From: Blautia coccoides
GTDB lineage: Bacteria; Bacillota; Clostridia; Lachnospirales; Lachnospiraceae
DNA: 64,000 bases
Reading direction: 5' to 3'
NCBI RefSeq assembly: GCF_034355335.1
Contig: NZ_CP136422.1
Location: 4,560,501 to 4,624,500, forward strand
The notes beneath the pieces are model-generated. The model saw only the letters and a program-made list of their open reading frames with translations, did not search any database and was not told the origin of the DNA. Positions 9,424 to 17,115 of this stretch are shown here, piece after piece. How positions within the stretch are numbered: position 1 is the stretch's first letter; every line of letters starts with the position of its first letter. The translations under genes were made by a program, and so were the position numbers.

Positions 9424-10113
9424 TTATACCTGAAAATAATATCCCACACCCCATTTGGTATGTACATACTTTGGTTCACTTGGAGTCTCTTCTATTTTCT
9501 CTCTCAGACGACGGATGTGCACATCAACGGTACGCACATCTCCCGGATACTCATATCCCCATACCAAATTCAGCAGATTCTCCCTGCTGTAGACCTTGTT
9601 CGGGTTCTTCACCAGAAGTTCCAGCACGTCAAACTCTTTTGCAGTCAGATTCACTTCTCTGTCACTTATAAATACCCGGCGGCTCTCGCAGTCCAGACGC
9701 AGATCTCCCACTGTGATGGAACCGGAGCGCTCTGCCTGTTTCTCATCTTTCTTGGTCCGGCGCATGATGGCCTTGATGCGGGCCTTCACCTCCAGTATAT
9801 TGAAAGGCTTGGTGATATAGTCATCTGCACCGTATTCCAGCCCCAGGATCTTATCCATGTCTTCACCCTTGGCAGTCAGCATAATGATGGGAACCTGGGA
9901 AAATTCACGGATCTGCTGGCACACTTCAAGACCTGTCATCTTGGGAAGCATAATATCCAGCAGGATCATGTCATAGCTGTTCTCCCTGGCCTTCTCCAGC
10001 GCTTCCTCCCCGTCATATGCACAGTCCACTTCCATATTATCCTGCTCCAGACTGAAACGGATTCCCTTTACGATCAACTTCTCATCATCAACAACCAAAA
10101 CTCTTTTACTCAT
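9424..10113 (-). CDS. OmpR-family response regulator
   Basis: Partner of the adjacent kinase, 229 aa. The receiver domain has the acidic pair in VVDDEK, phospho-acceptor Asp53 in LLDIMLP, and the conserved Thr/Lys region IIMLTAKGED. The C-terminal winged-helix DNA-binding domain carries LTAKEFDVLELL and VWGYEYPGDVRTVDVHIRRLREKIE, typical of the WalR/PhoP branch. Its gene begins 48 bp after comEA. Whether it controls cell-wall genes, phosphate genes or the neighbouring competence genes cannot be read from the sequence. Confidence 0.93.
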   Translation of the reverse strand: MSKRVLVVDDEKLIVKGIRFSLEQDNMEVDCAYDGEEALEKARENSYDMILLDIMLPKMTGLEVCQQIREFSQVPIIMLTAKGEDMDKILGLEYGADDYITKPFNILEVKARIKAIMRRTKKDEKQAERSGSITVGDLRLDCESRRVFISDREVNLTAKEFDVLELLVKNPNKVYSRENLLNLVWGYEYPGDVRTVDVHIRRLREKIEETPSEPKYVHTKWGVGYYFQV

Positions 10114-10161
10114 TTAATTATCTCCTCATCCTTAAGTTTACCCGTTATACAGGACTATATC

Positions 10162-10863
10162 TCAATCAGAAATATAGTTTTTTATTTTCTCGTATGTCTT
10201 ACCTTTGATGCCGGGCACCTGCTGAATCTCTTCCACAGATGAAAACTCCCCGTGTTCCTCCCGATAGGCGAGGATCGCTTTTGCTTTTACCTCTCCGATA
10301 CCGGGAACTGTCTGCAGTTCCTCCTGGCCTGCTGTATTGATATTTACCAGGCCCTGGCTCTCTGCGGATTGAGCCGCTTCCGGCACCGCGCCGCTTTCTC
10401 CTATGGAAGCTGCAGCTCCTGCATCGCTTCCCGGTCCCTGCCCGGATTCCCGAAACGCCTCTGTCTCTTCCCTGGTGTAAATCTGGATCCGGCTTCCGTC
10501 AGCCATAACAGCCGCCTGGTTCCACCAGTTCTCATCTGCATCCTGGGAAAAGCCTCCCGCAGCCGCAATCCCTTCATAAAGCCGCGCGCCTTCCTTCAAA
10601 TAATATACACCCGGCCGGTTTACAGCACCGCACAGAAATACACAGATTTGCTGCGCATCCGCCTTCTCCACAGAAATGTCCGGTTCCTTTTCAGAATCTT
10701 CCTTTTTGGAATCCTCTTTTTCTTCAAACCTGGCGGTATCCTCTGTATGTTCCTGCTTTTCTGTCTTTTCCCCGGACAGCAGGAAGGTTTCCTCCTGTTT
10801 TTGGCAGGACACCACAGTCAGAGCGGACAGCAGAAGCAGTCCAAAACACAATTTTTTATTCAT
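10162..10863 (-). CDS. comEA: ComEA-type DNA-binding competence protein
   Basis: DNA receptor for uptake. The 233-aa protein has an N-terminal signal with a lipobox-like VVSC, an acidic linker, an SLBB domain (CVFLCGAVNRPGVYYL to about residue 130) and a C-terminal helix-hairpin-helix pair. The latter reads LVNINTAGQEELQTVPGIG followed by EIQQVPGIKGKTYEKIKNYI. A Cys anchor instead of the usual single transmembrane helix is notable but not unique. It heads the same-strand run that includes comEC, and the divergent pilus-like operon starts 195 bp away, supporting a joint DNA-uptake role. Confidence 0.91.
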   Translation of the reverse strand: MNKKLCFGLLLLSALTVVSCQKQEETFLLSGEKTEKQEHTEDTARFEEKEDSKKEDSEKEPDISVEKADAQQICVFLCGAVNRPGVYYLKEGARLYEGIAAAGGFSQDADENWWNQAAVMADGSRIQIYTREETEAFRESGQGPGSDAGAAASIGESGAVPEAAQSAESQGLVNINTAGQEELQTVPGIGEVKAKAILAYREEHGEFSSVEEIQQVPGIKGKTYEKIKNYISD

Positions 10864-10978
10864 TACAGCATATCTCCTCTCAGCAATAGGCTAAAAGGTT
10901 CCCGGTATGCATAACTATTTCTATTTTATCGAATTTGTTGACATATTACAATATCAAATTCCATAAGTTTTCCCCTTA

Positions 10979-11007
10979 TTGCTTTATGAAGAAAATAATG
11001 ATATGAT
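10979..11007 (+). promoter_or_regulatory. Promoter of the pilus-like operon
   Basis: TTGCTT, a 17-nt spacer and TATGAT, 51 bp before the 11059 start. It lies in the comEA divergent gap. A TTGACA at about 10937 has no good -10 partner. I saw no c-di-GMP riboswitch fold in this gap. Confidence 0.6.
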
Positions 11008-11058
11008 AAAAACAATAATTCAGAACGTAAGAAGCAGCAGACACGAGGAGGGTCCAGT

Positions 11059-12024
11059 ATGACTCACAACCGTATGTTCCATCTGCTATGCGGCATTTTA
11101 GCTGTTCTGTGTCCCGCACTGATTCTGGCCTCCTGTTCTTCCGCCAGCGCATCGTCCGGCTCCACAAAAAAATCCAGCACTTCCCAAGCAGAAAAAAAAG
11201 AAACGGTACGCCCCAACACGCCAAAGGTCCATATGCCCGAGGCCTCAGGAACCGCCGTACTGGGGGCAGAGCCCCTGGTCATCGACGTCTCCCACACAGA
11301 CCAGGGCTATATTATGGCACAGTATACAGGAGATGCGGCCAAGGCCAATATTCAGATTGACGGCCCTGACGGCATTAATTACAAATATTTCATCACCTCC
11401 GGTCCCTATGTGACCATGCCCCTCACTTCCGGGGACGGCTCATACACCATAAGCACATATGAAAATATAACAGGTGACAAATATGCCGCTCTCTACAGTG
11501 AAACCATTGACGTTAAGCTGGAGAGCGACTTTATTCCCTATCTGTATCCAAATCAATACGTAGATTTCACCCCTGAGAGTAAAGCTGTAAAAACAGCCCA
11601 GGAACAGGTAAAGACAGCCACCTCGGATCTGGACGCTGTGGCTGATATCTATTACTATGTCACAGAGACCATCTCCTATGATGAGGAGAAAGCCAAAACA
11701 GTTCCCACCGGTTATCTGCCGGATCTGGATGAGACCCTTTCCTCCTGTGAAGGCATCTGCTTTGACTATGCCTCCCTGATGACCGCCATGCTTCGCTCCC
11801 AGGATATCCCCACAAAACTGGAAATTGGATATTCCGGAAAAGTATACCACGCATGGATCAGCGTGTATATCAAAGATGTGGGATGGATCGACAATATCAT
11901 TGAATTTGACGGCAAGAGCTGGAAGCGTATGGATCCCACCTTTGCCTCCAGCAATAAGAACAGCAAAAAGATATTAAAATATATTGGTGACGGAAACAAT
12001 TATACCGTACGGTATACCCGTTAG
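11059..12024 (+). CDS. Transglutaminase-like lipoprotein
   Basis: Exported 321-aa lipoprotein: signal segment ending LASC, a Ser-rich linker, a beta-rich middle region, then a transglutaminase-like/papain-fold domain at about 190-300. The catalytic triad is visible as Cys in CEGICFDYASLMTAMLR, His in YHAWISVYI and Asp in RMDPTFASS. The family includes peptidases and cross-linking enzymes, so the reaction here is open. GAGGAGG precedes the ATG. It is first in the operon with pilC and pilT genes, 11 bp before pilC, so it may modify or process a surface structure. Confidence 0.87.
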   Translation: MTHNRMFHLLCGILAVLCPALILASCSSASASSGSTKKSSTSQAEKKETVRPNTPKVHMPEASGTAVLGAEPLVIDVSHTDQGYIMAQYTGDAAKANIQIDGPDGINYKYFITSGPYVTMPLTSGDGSYTISTYENITGDKYAALYSETIDVKLESDFIPYLYPNQYVDFTPESKAVKTAQEQVKTATSDLDAVADIYYYVTETISYDEEKAKTVPTGYLPDLDETLSSCEGICFDYASLMTAMLRSQDIPTKLEIGYSGKVYHAWISVYIKDVGWIDNIIEFDGKSWKRMDPTFASSNKNSKKILKYIGDGNNYTVRYTR

Positions 12025-12035
12025 AAAGGAGCCGC

Positions 12036-13073
12036 ATGAAAGCTTTATCCAACAATGAACTCTCAACCTTCTGCCGCCAGATGGCACTCATTCTCCGCTC
12101 CGGTATCTCCTCCACGGAGGGGCTTTCCATTATGCTGGAGGATGCTCCCCAGGAGGAAGGGCAGCAGATACTCAGAACAGTCCTGGAGCACATAGAACAG
12201 ACCGGCTGTCTTTGGTCCTCCCTGGAAAAGGCACAGGTTTTTCCAAAATACCTGTGCAATATGGTGGAGATCGGAGAACAGGCCGGACGGCTGGATGATG
12301 TCATGGCATCCCTGGCAGAGCATTATGAGAGGGAGGATGCTATTTCTAAAAATATCAAAAGCGCTGTCACCTATCCTCTTGTCATGATTGTCATGATGCT
12401 GGCAGTTGTGCTGGTGCTGATCACAAAGGTCATGCCCATTTTTGAACAGGTATTTGAACAGCTTGGAACCGGTCTCACTGGTATCTCCAAAAGCATCATG
12501 GGGTTTGGACAGGTCCTGAACCGGTACGCTCTGGTGTTTATTGTGATCGCTGCTGTAGTTATCGCCCTGTTTTTCTACTTTTCCTGTACCAACAGGGGAA
12601 GGGAATCCCTCAGGAACTTTTCCGGACGCTTTTTCCTGACAAAAGGCCTCTCAGAAAAGCTGGCGGCCGCGCGTTTTGCCAGCGGTATGTCCCTGGCCCT
12701 GAGCAGCGGCCTGGATACAGACCAGAGTCTTGAAATGGTTTCCCGCCTGACGGACCATCCTGCCATGCAGGAAAAGATCCAAACCGCCAGAAACCTGATC
12801 TCTGAGGGCGCAGGATTTTCAGACGCACTTTCAAAAGCCGGGATTTTCTCCGGGCTGTATGCGCGAATGGTCCATATCGGATTTCACACAGGTGCCATGG
12901 ACGATGTGATGCGGCAGATCGCTGCCCAGTATGATGAGGAGGTCAACGAGCAGATAACCGGACTCGTATCCAAGCTGGAGCCAACACTGGTCGCTGTCCT
13001 GTCTGTAGTCGTGGGCATGATCCTTTTGTCCGTCATGCTTCCTCTTATGGGAATCATGTCCAGCATCGGATAA
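12036..13073 (+). CDS. pilC: Type IV pilus / type II secretion platform protein (PilC/GspF)
   Basis: Inner-membrane platform on which pilins are assembled or retracted. The 345-aa protein has two T2SSF repeats: LSTFCRQMALILRSGISSTEGL... near the N terminus and AARFASGMSLALSSGLDTDQSLEMV... near residue 210. Membrane spans lie at about 112-135, 165-187 and 318-340, the family pattern. It is the second gene of the operon. ComGB of Gram-positive competence systems belongs to the same family, and the nearby comEA/comEC make a DNA-uptake role plausible. Confidence 0.92.
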   Translation: MKALSNNELSTFCRQMALILRSGISSTEGLSIMLEDAPQEEGQQILRTVLEHIEQTGCLWSSLEKAQVFPKYLCNMVEIGEQAGRLDDVMASLAEHYEREDAISKNIKSAVTYPLVMIVMMLAVVLVLITKVMPIFEQVFEQLGTGLTGISKSIMGFGQVLNRYALVFIVIAAVVIALFFYFSCTNRGRESLRNFSGRFFLTKGLSEKLAAARFASGMSLALSSGLDTDQSLEMVSRLTDHPAMQEKIQTARNLISEGAGFSDALSKAGIFSGLYARMVHIGFHTGAMDDVMRQIAAQYDEEVNEQITGLVSKLEPTLVAVLSVVVGMILLSVMLPLMGIMSSIG

Positions 13074-13086
13074 AGGGGGCTGTCAT

Positions 13087-13428
13087 ATGAACCGATTTCA
13101 AACGGAAAAGAATCATTCTTTTCACAGACTGCTTCTGCCCGCCCTTGTATTCCTATGCCTGATGTGCTTTCTCTTCTATGGCATGTCCTCCGTCTCCTCC
13201 ACCACACAGAAGGAAGAGGAGCGAAGCCTAAAACAGGCTGTGATCAGGAGTGCTGTGCACTGCTACGCCGTTGAGGGAAGTTATCCGGAAAGCCTCACAT
13301 ACCTGGAAGACCATTACGGCATCACCTATGACCACGATAAATACCTGGTTACATATGAAGTGATTGGTTCCAATCTGATGCCTGACATTGATGTCATACC
13401 GCTGAATGACGGGGAGGTGGTGCCATGA
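13087..13428 (+). CDS. Small membrane-anchored pseudopilin-like protein
   Basis: 113 aa, not recognised as a named family. It has a short basic N terminus, one hydrophobic helix (about 14-34) and an extracytoplasmic domain with AVHCYAVEGSYPESLTYLEDHYGI. That stretch recalls the alanine/tyrosine-rich region of bacterial pseudopilins, where a helix leads into a small globular domain. No canonical G|FTLxE cleavage site is present. It lies between pilC and the next small gene, overlapping the latter by 4 nt, so it is part of the same translation-coupled set. Confidence 0.75.
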   Translation: MNRFQTEKNHSFHRLLLPALVFLCLMCFLFYGMSSVSSTTQKEEERSLKQAVIRSAVHCYAVEGSYPESLTYLEDHYGITYDHDKYLVTYEVIGSNLMPDIDVIPLNDGEVVP

Positions 13429-13907
13429 ATCCCAGACAGCGTCAGAATCATTTTATAGATGTGCTTTTTACCCTAGGACTTCTCTGTGTATTTGCCGCTT
13501 CAGCCTTGGCCGTGGTGCTCATAGGTGCCCATGTATACCAATCCACAGCGGCCGATATGGACGCCAATTATACCACCCGTACCTCCCTCTCCTATGTGGC
13601 GGAAAAAGTGCGCCAGCACAATGAGTCGGGCAGTATTTCCCTTGGAAAGATCCAGGACAGGGATGCGCTGATCCTGTTGGAAACTATAGAGGATAAGGAA
13701 TATGCCACTTATATTTATGAAGATGAGGGATATTTAAAAGAACTTTTCATCCAAAAAGATAAGGAGCCGAAAAAATCCCAGGGTGAATCCATATTGGAAG
13801 TGACAGATTTTACGATCCAGGAAGTATCCCGGGGCTTCTTCCGATTCACAGCCACGGACAGACAAAAACATTCCCTGTCCCTGCTGATCCATGTACAAAG
13901 TGAATGA
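13425..13907 (+). CDS. DUF4860-like membrane-anchored protein
   Basis: 160 aa with one N-terminal hydrophobic segment (about 12-34) and an extracytoplasmic domain containing YTTRTSLSYVAEKVRQHN. This matches my recollection of DUF4860 proteins found in clostridial pilus-like operons. The start overlaps the previous stop by 4 nt (ATGA). Function is unknown; by position it is likely a minor pilin or assembly factor. Confidence 0.75.
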   Translation: MNPRQRQNHFIDVLFTLGLLCVFAASALAVVLIGAHVYQSTAADMDANYTTRTSLSYVAEKVRQHNESGSISLGKIQDRDALILLETIEDKEYATYIYEDEGYLKELFIQKDKEPKKSQGESILEVTDFTIQEVSRGFFRFTATDRQKHSLSLLIHVQSE

Positions 13908-13928
13908 TCTGTCAGAAAGGAGATCCCA

Positions 13929-14372
13929 GTGAGAGAACGGCAAAATACACGGTCCAGTCTGTTTTTGATCGAACTGATACTTGCAATCTTATTCTTTTCC
14001 CTGGCCAGTGCTGTATGTATCCAGGTTTTTGTAAAGGCGCATTTCATGAGCCAGTCCGCAAGAGAACTGACTCTAGGCTCCAACTATGCCTCCAGCGCCG
14101 CCGAGGTACTGGCCCATACAGACGGCTCCTATGAAGCAGTGAAAGCACTTCTCCCCGAGGCAGTGGAAAAGGATGGTATCATCCGCCTTTGCTATGATAA
14201 AAACGGGGAAGTCTGCAGCGAAAAGGATGCCGCCTACTATCTATGTATAGAGCAGACCGCCTCCCAATACAACAGAACAGCCCAAATAGAATTTACCGGT
14301 CTTGACGGTGATGTTCTCTATAGTCTCACCACAAAAATCCCCATAGCCCGCAAAGCAGGGGCATCTCAATGA
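13929..14372 (+). CDS. Pseudopilin-like protein with prepilin-type N terminus
   Basis: 147 aa, starting GTG with AAAGGAG upstream. The N terminus reads RSSLFLIELILAILFFSLA. If cleaved between the second Ser and Leu, Glu falls at position +5 as in type IV prepilins, but Ser replaces the usual Gly at -1. One hydrophobic helix is followed by a small domain. Best read as a minor pilin or pseudopilin of this operon. A prepilin peptidase is not in the window. Confidence 0.72.
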   Translation: MRERQNTRSSLFLIELILAILFFSLASAVCIQVFVKAHFMSQSARELTLGSNYASSAAEVLAHTDGSYEAVKALLPEAVEKDGIIRLCYDKNGEVCSEKDAAYYLCIEQTASQYNRTAQIEFTGLDGDVLYSLTTKIPIARKAGASQ

Positions 14373-14386
14373 AAGGAGCCTGCGTA

Positions 14387-14872
14387 ATGGAAAAAAGCAG
14401 AAAACCAATCCTTGGTGTGGGCACATCCTCTATCCTGCTGATCTTTGTCCTGCTGTGCATGATCACCTTTGCTGTACTCTCTCTTGTCAGCGCCCGCTCA
14501 GATTACCGCCTGAGTCAAAAAAACGCAGAGCACATTCAGGATTATTATCAGGCGGAAAATAAAGCAAACGAGATCCTCCTCACCATTGACCAGTGTCTGG
14601 AGGAGCAGTATATACTCTATGGGAACACAGAGGAATACCTGCAGCATGTAAAATCTGCCCTGGAAGATACAGAGGCCGTCACATTTACTTCAGAACAGGA
14701 ACTGGAATTTCATGTTCCCGCAGGGACAAAACAAGAATTGTATGCAGCTCTTCTTCTCCCCAAAGAACCAAAGGAGGGGGACAGCTATTATCAGATAAAG
14801 AGTTGGAAAATCATAAATACAGAGACATGGCAGCAGGAAGAAACCCTGCCTGTGTACGGAAGCGACACATAA
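14387..14872 (+). CDS. Membrane-anchored minor-pilin-like protein
   Basis: 161 aa from ATG at 14387, preferred because AAAGGAG lies 8 nt upstream; an in-frame ATG at 14369 overlaps the previous stop. N-terminal hydrophobic helix GTSSILLIFVLLCMITFAVL, followed by an Arg/Asp helix (SARSDYRLSQKNAEHIQDYYQAENKANEIL) reminiscent of PilX/GspK minor pilins. No named family recognised. It lies 20 bp before pilT. Confidence 0.72.
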   Translation: MEKSRKPILGVGTSSILLIFVLLCMITFAVLSLVSARSDYRLSQKNAEHIQDYYQAENKANEILLTIDQCLEEQYILYGNTEEYLQHVKSALEDTEAVTFTSEQELEFHVPAGTKQELYAALLLPKEPKEGDSYYQIKSWKIINTETWQQEETLPVYGSDT

Positions 14873-14891
14873 CTCAGGAAAGGAAACAGCA

Positions 14892-15947
14892 ATGGATGCA
14901 CTTAAATTTTTAACAGAAACTACCAACATTGGTGCGTCAGACCTATTTATCGTTGCAGGTCTGCCCCTCTCGTACAAAAAAAACGGCTCCCTTGTCACTA
15001 TGGGAGAAGATAAGATCATGCCCGCACAGTCAGAATCCATGATACGTGAAATCTACCAGTTGGCGGGCAGCAGGGACATCTCCCATTTTCTGGCGACAGG
15101 AGATGACGACTTTTCCTTTGCCGTAAGGGGACTTTCCCGTTACCGGGTGAGCACCTATAAACAGCGTGGTTCCATGGCTGCAGTTATCCGCGTCATCACC
15201 TTCCAGCTTCCCAATCCTGCAGATTTGGGGATTTCGGATTCTATTATTGACCTTGGGAATTTTAACAAAGGGCTTGTACTTGTGACAGGTCCCGCGGGAA
15301 GCGGGAAATCCACCACGCTGGCATGTATCATTGATGCCATAAACAAGACACAGGAAAAGCATATTATCACACTGGAAGATCCTCTGGAATTTCTGCACAG
15401 CCATAAGAAAAGTATTGTGAGCCAGCGTGAGATCAACACAGATACGGAAAGTTATATTATGGCTCTGAGAGCATCTCTGAGGCAGAGTCCTGATGTGATC
15501 CTTTTAGGGGAAATGAGGGACTATGAAACTATGGCAGTGGCTATGACAGCCGCCGAGACAGGCCACCTGGTACTGTCAACCCTGCATACCTTGGGAGCAG
15601 CCAACACCATAGACCGTATCATTGATGTCTTCCCCCCGAATCAGCAGCGGCAGATTGCAGTACAGCTCTCCTCCGTGCTGCGGGCCGTGGTGTCACAGCA
15701 ACTGGTGCCTGATGTGAATGAGTCGCTGATCCCTGCATTTGAGATCATGAAGACAACACCGGCGATCAAAAATATGATCCGTGAGAATAAGGTACATCAG
15801 ATCGACGGGCTTATATATTCTTCAGCCGGGGGAGATATGGTTTCCATGGATGCGAGTCTGCAGCGGTTGGTAAAGGAGGGACGGATTACCAGGCATGAGG
15901 CGTTGGGGCATGCTTCTAATCCGGAGATGTTGGGGAAGAGGATATGA
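14892..15947 (+). CDS. pilT: PilT-type twitching/retraction ATPase
   Basis: Hexameric ATPase that retracts type IV pili. The 351-aa length is typical of PilT, not of the longer PilB. Motifs: Walker A GPAGSGKS (133-140), Asp box HIITLEDPLEF, Walker B DVILLGEMRD, and the His box AAETGHLVLSTLHT, all PilT-like. It ends the operon that began at 11059. No assembly ATPase is encoded here, so either one lies elsewhere or this protein does both jobs, as proposed for some single-ATPase pilus systems. The hairpin-armed element starts 38 bp after the stop. Confidence 0.93.
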   Translation: MDALKFLTETTNIGASDLFIVAGLPLSYKKNGSLVTMGEDKIMPAQSESMIREIYQLAGSRDISHFLATGDDDFSFAVRGLSRYRVSTYKQRGSMAAVIRVITFQLPNPADLGISDSIIDLGNFNKGLVLVTGPAGSGKSTTLACIIDAINKTQEKHIITLEDPLEFLHSHKKSIVSQREINTDTESYIMALRASLRQSPDVILLGEMRDYETMAVAMTAAETGHLVLSTLHTLGAANTIDRIIDVFPPNQQRQIAVQLSSVLRAVVSQQLVPDVNESLIPAFEIMKTTPAIKNMIRENKVHQIDGLIYSSAGGDMVSMDASLQRLVKEGRITRHEALGHASNPEMLGKRI

Positions 15948-15984
15948 TGTTTTGGGGAAGGTGGACGAGGATGTGAAGGCGGAC

Positions 15985-16163
15985 GGGGAAAAGGGGCGTG
16001 TGGGAAACGTGGGAGCGAAGCGTTCCGCTGTCCGGGAGCTAACCTGCTCCCAGTCACTAAATTCATCGGCATTGGCCTCTTCATTAAGTGTCTGGGGCAG
16101 GTGGATCTCCCGAACGCTCCACTAAGACATCGCTCCCACGTTTCCCACACGCCCCTCTTCCCC
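15985..16163 (+). repeat. Hairpin-armed element, copy 1
   Basis: 179 bp. The left arm 15985-16017 and right arm 16131-16163 are complementary over 33 bp with a single mismatch. The ~119-bp core between (about 16014-16132) is about 92% identical to the core of copy 2 at 19807-20019, in the opposite orientation. The arms of the two copies, however, are unrelated in most of their sequence. An inner hairpin GGGAGC/GCTCCC and an AGCGTTC/GAACGCT pairing add to the fold. It lies directly 3' of pilT, co-oriented with it. It could be a structured RNA, a 3'-end processing or termination element, or a mobile palindromic element. Confidence 0.8.
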
Positions 16164-16166
16164 TGG

Positions 16167-16422
16167 TTTTCGCTGAAATCACTGGTTGCCAAACTTACAA
16201 TTTCTTGGAAATGATGTTTACTGAATTTACTTTTCGCTGAAATCACCGGTTGCCGAAATTACGGTTTGTTGGATGTGATGTTCACTGAACTTACCTTTCG
16301 CTGAAATCACCGGTTGCCGAAATTACGGTTTGTTGGATGTGATGTTCACTGAACTTGCCTTTCCCTAAAATCACTGGTTGCCGAAATTACAGCTTGTTGA
16401 AAATAATATTCATTGAACTTGG
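16167..16422. repeat. Four tandem 64-bp repeats
   Basis: Units at 16167-16230, 16231-16294, 16295-16358 and 16359-16422, each exactly 64 bp, beginning TTTTCGCTGAAATCAC. The middle two are almost identical and the outer ones diverged. Within a unit GAAATCACCGGTT and GAAATTACGGTTT form a shorter sub-repeat. A partial fifth unit fades into 16423-16440. The period is not a multiple of 3, so it is non-coding. It starts 3 bp after the hairpin-armed element. Confidence 0.9.
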
Positions 16423-16494
16423 TTTTCACAAAAAATTATTTTTTGCCGAGGCTTGAGTCAGTGGCTGAATGGATTGTTTTTGTAGGGGATATCT

Positions 16495-16686
16495 TTAGTC
16501 CAGAAAGAAGATATCCTCTACATTTTTGTTTAGAAGGCGGGCTATTTTCATGGCCAGTTCCAGGGTGGGGTTGTATTTGTCGTTTTCTATGGCTATGATG
16601 GTCTGGCGGGTGACGCCCAGTTGATTGGCCATGTCTTCCTGGCGGAAACCGGCTTGTTTTCTGAGTTGTTTGATGTTGTTTTTCAT
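16495..16686 (-). CDS. Small XRE-family DNA-binding regulator
   Basis: 63-aa stand-alone helix-turn-helix protein with QLRKQAGFRQEDMANQLGVTRQTIIAIENDKYNP and the C-terminal NVEDIFFLD ending typical of YozG-like regulators. It follows a membrane-protein gene on the same strand by 24 bp. The palindromic sites over the shared promoter (17051-17115) are likely its operators, giving autoregulation. A similar pair occurs at 18624-19476. Confidence 0.88.
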   Translation of the reverse strand: MKNNIKQLRKQAGFRQEDMANQLGVTRQTIIAIENDKYNPTLELAMKIARLLNKNVEDIFFLD

Positions 16687-16710
16687 TTGGACTCCTGCTT
16701 TTATGCTGAA

Positions 16711-17031
16711 TTACAATAGATAGAAACCAATGGTTATTATAATGGCTATTATGGCAATGACAAAGATTATGCTCCATAAAAATTTGTTTGGTTCTCTGTA
16801 CTCTTCATCGCCAGAAATCATTTTTCTTTTCATCAGCATCTCAGAAAATCCCTGAACGCATAAAACTGCTGCCAGCACCAGCATGGGAATCTGATTCGAT
16901 ATACCATCACCTGAAAAATTGCGCCAGCTTTCAATCAATACCCAGACTGCCAGAATTAGAACCGCTGCTTTAAACCCTAATTCTTCAGAACGAAGCCTGA
17001 TGTTCCTGTCCATCTCATCCATTTTTTTCAT
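16711..17031 (-). CDS. Small membrane protein of an XRE-linked module
   Basis: 106 aa with three predicted membrane helices (about 22-38, 49-64 and 86-105) and charged loops. It resembles the DUF6442-type proteins often paired with XRE regulators, a tentative family call. GGAGG lies 8 nt before the ATG. First gene of the two-gene unit whose second gene is the XRE regulator. Function unknown; possible roles are a sensor that sequesters the regulator or an immunity-type protein. Confidence 0.72.
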   Translation of the reverse strand: MKKMDEMDRNIRLRSEELGFKAAVLILAVWVLIESWRNFSGDGISNQIPMLVLAAVLCVQGFSEMLMKRKMISGDEEYREPNKFLWSIIFVIAIIAIIITIGFYLL

Positions 17032-17050
17032 GACGTATACCTCCTTTAAA

Positions 17051-17115
17051 ATGTCAAAAGTTCTTTACATTTCTATTATAACCTATTCCACAAAAATGTA
17101 AAGAGTTCTTTACTT
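17051..17115 (-). promoter_or_regulatory. Promoter with two palindromic operators
   Basis: On the minus strand: -35 TTTACA (17097-17102), a 16-nt spacer and -10 TATAAT (17075-17080). Palindrome 1, GTAAAGAGTTCTTTAC (17098-17113), covers the -35. Palindrome 2, ATGTCAAAAGTTCTTTACAT (17051-17070), covers the likely start site. The shared half-site is TTCTTTAC(AT). The layout fits tight repression by the small XRE protein encoded downstream. Confidence 0.78.

Noticed and set aside
9007..10242. 411-aa plus-strand frame opposite the two-component genes
   Set aside because: It is an antisense shadow; the minus strand has complete kinase and regulator domains with proper starts.
10864..11058. c-di-GMP riboswitch before the pilus-like operon
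   Set aside because: Such riboswitches are common before clostridial pilus genes, but the leader after the likely promoter is only about 45 nt and shows no matching fold.
15895..16125. 76-aa frame through hairpin element copy 1, and the matching frame in copy 2
   Set aside because: Both end in TLH-stop and look alike, but the similarity follows the DNA core. Most of the differences change the amino acid, and the arms encode unrelated residues; no binding site is convincing.
16167..16422. Possible CRISPR array
   Set aside because: Units are contiguous 64-bp repeats with no unique spacers, and there are no cas genes in the window.
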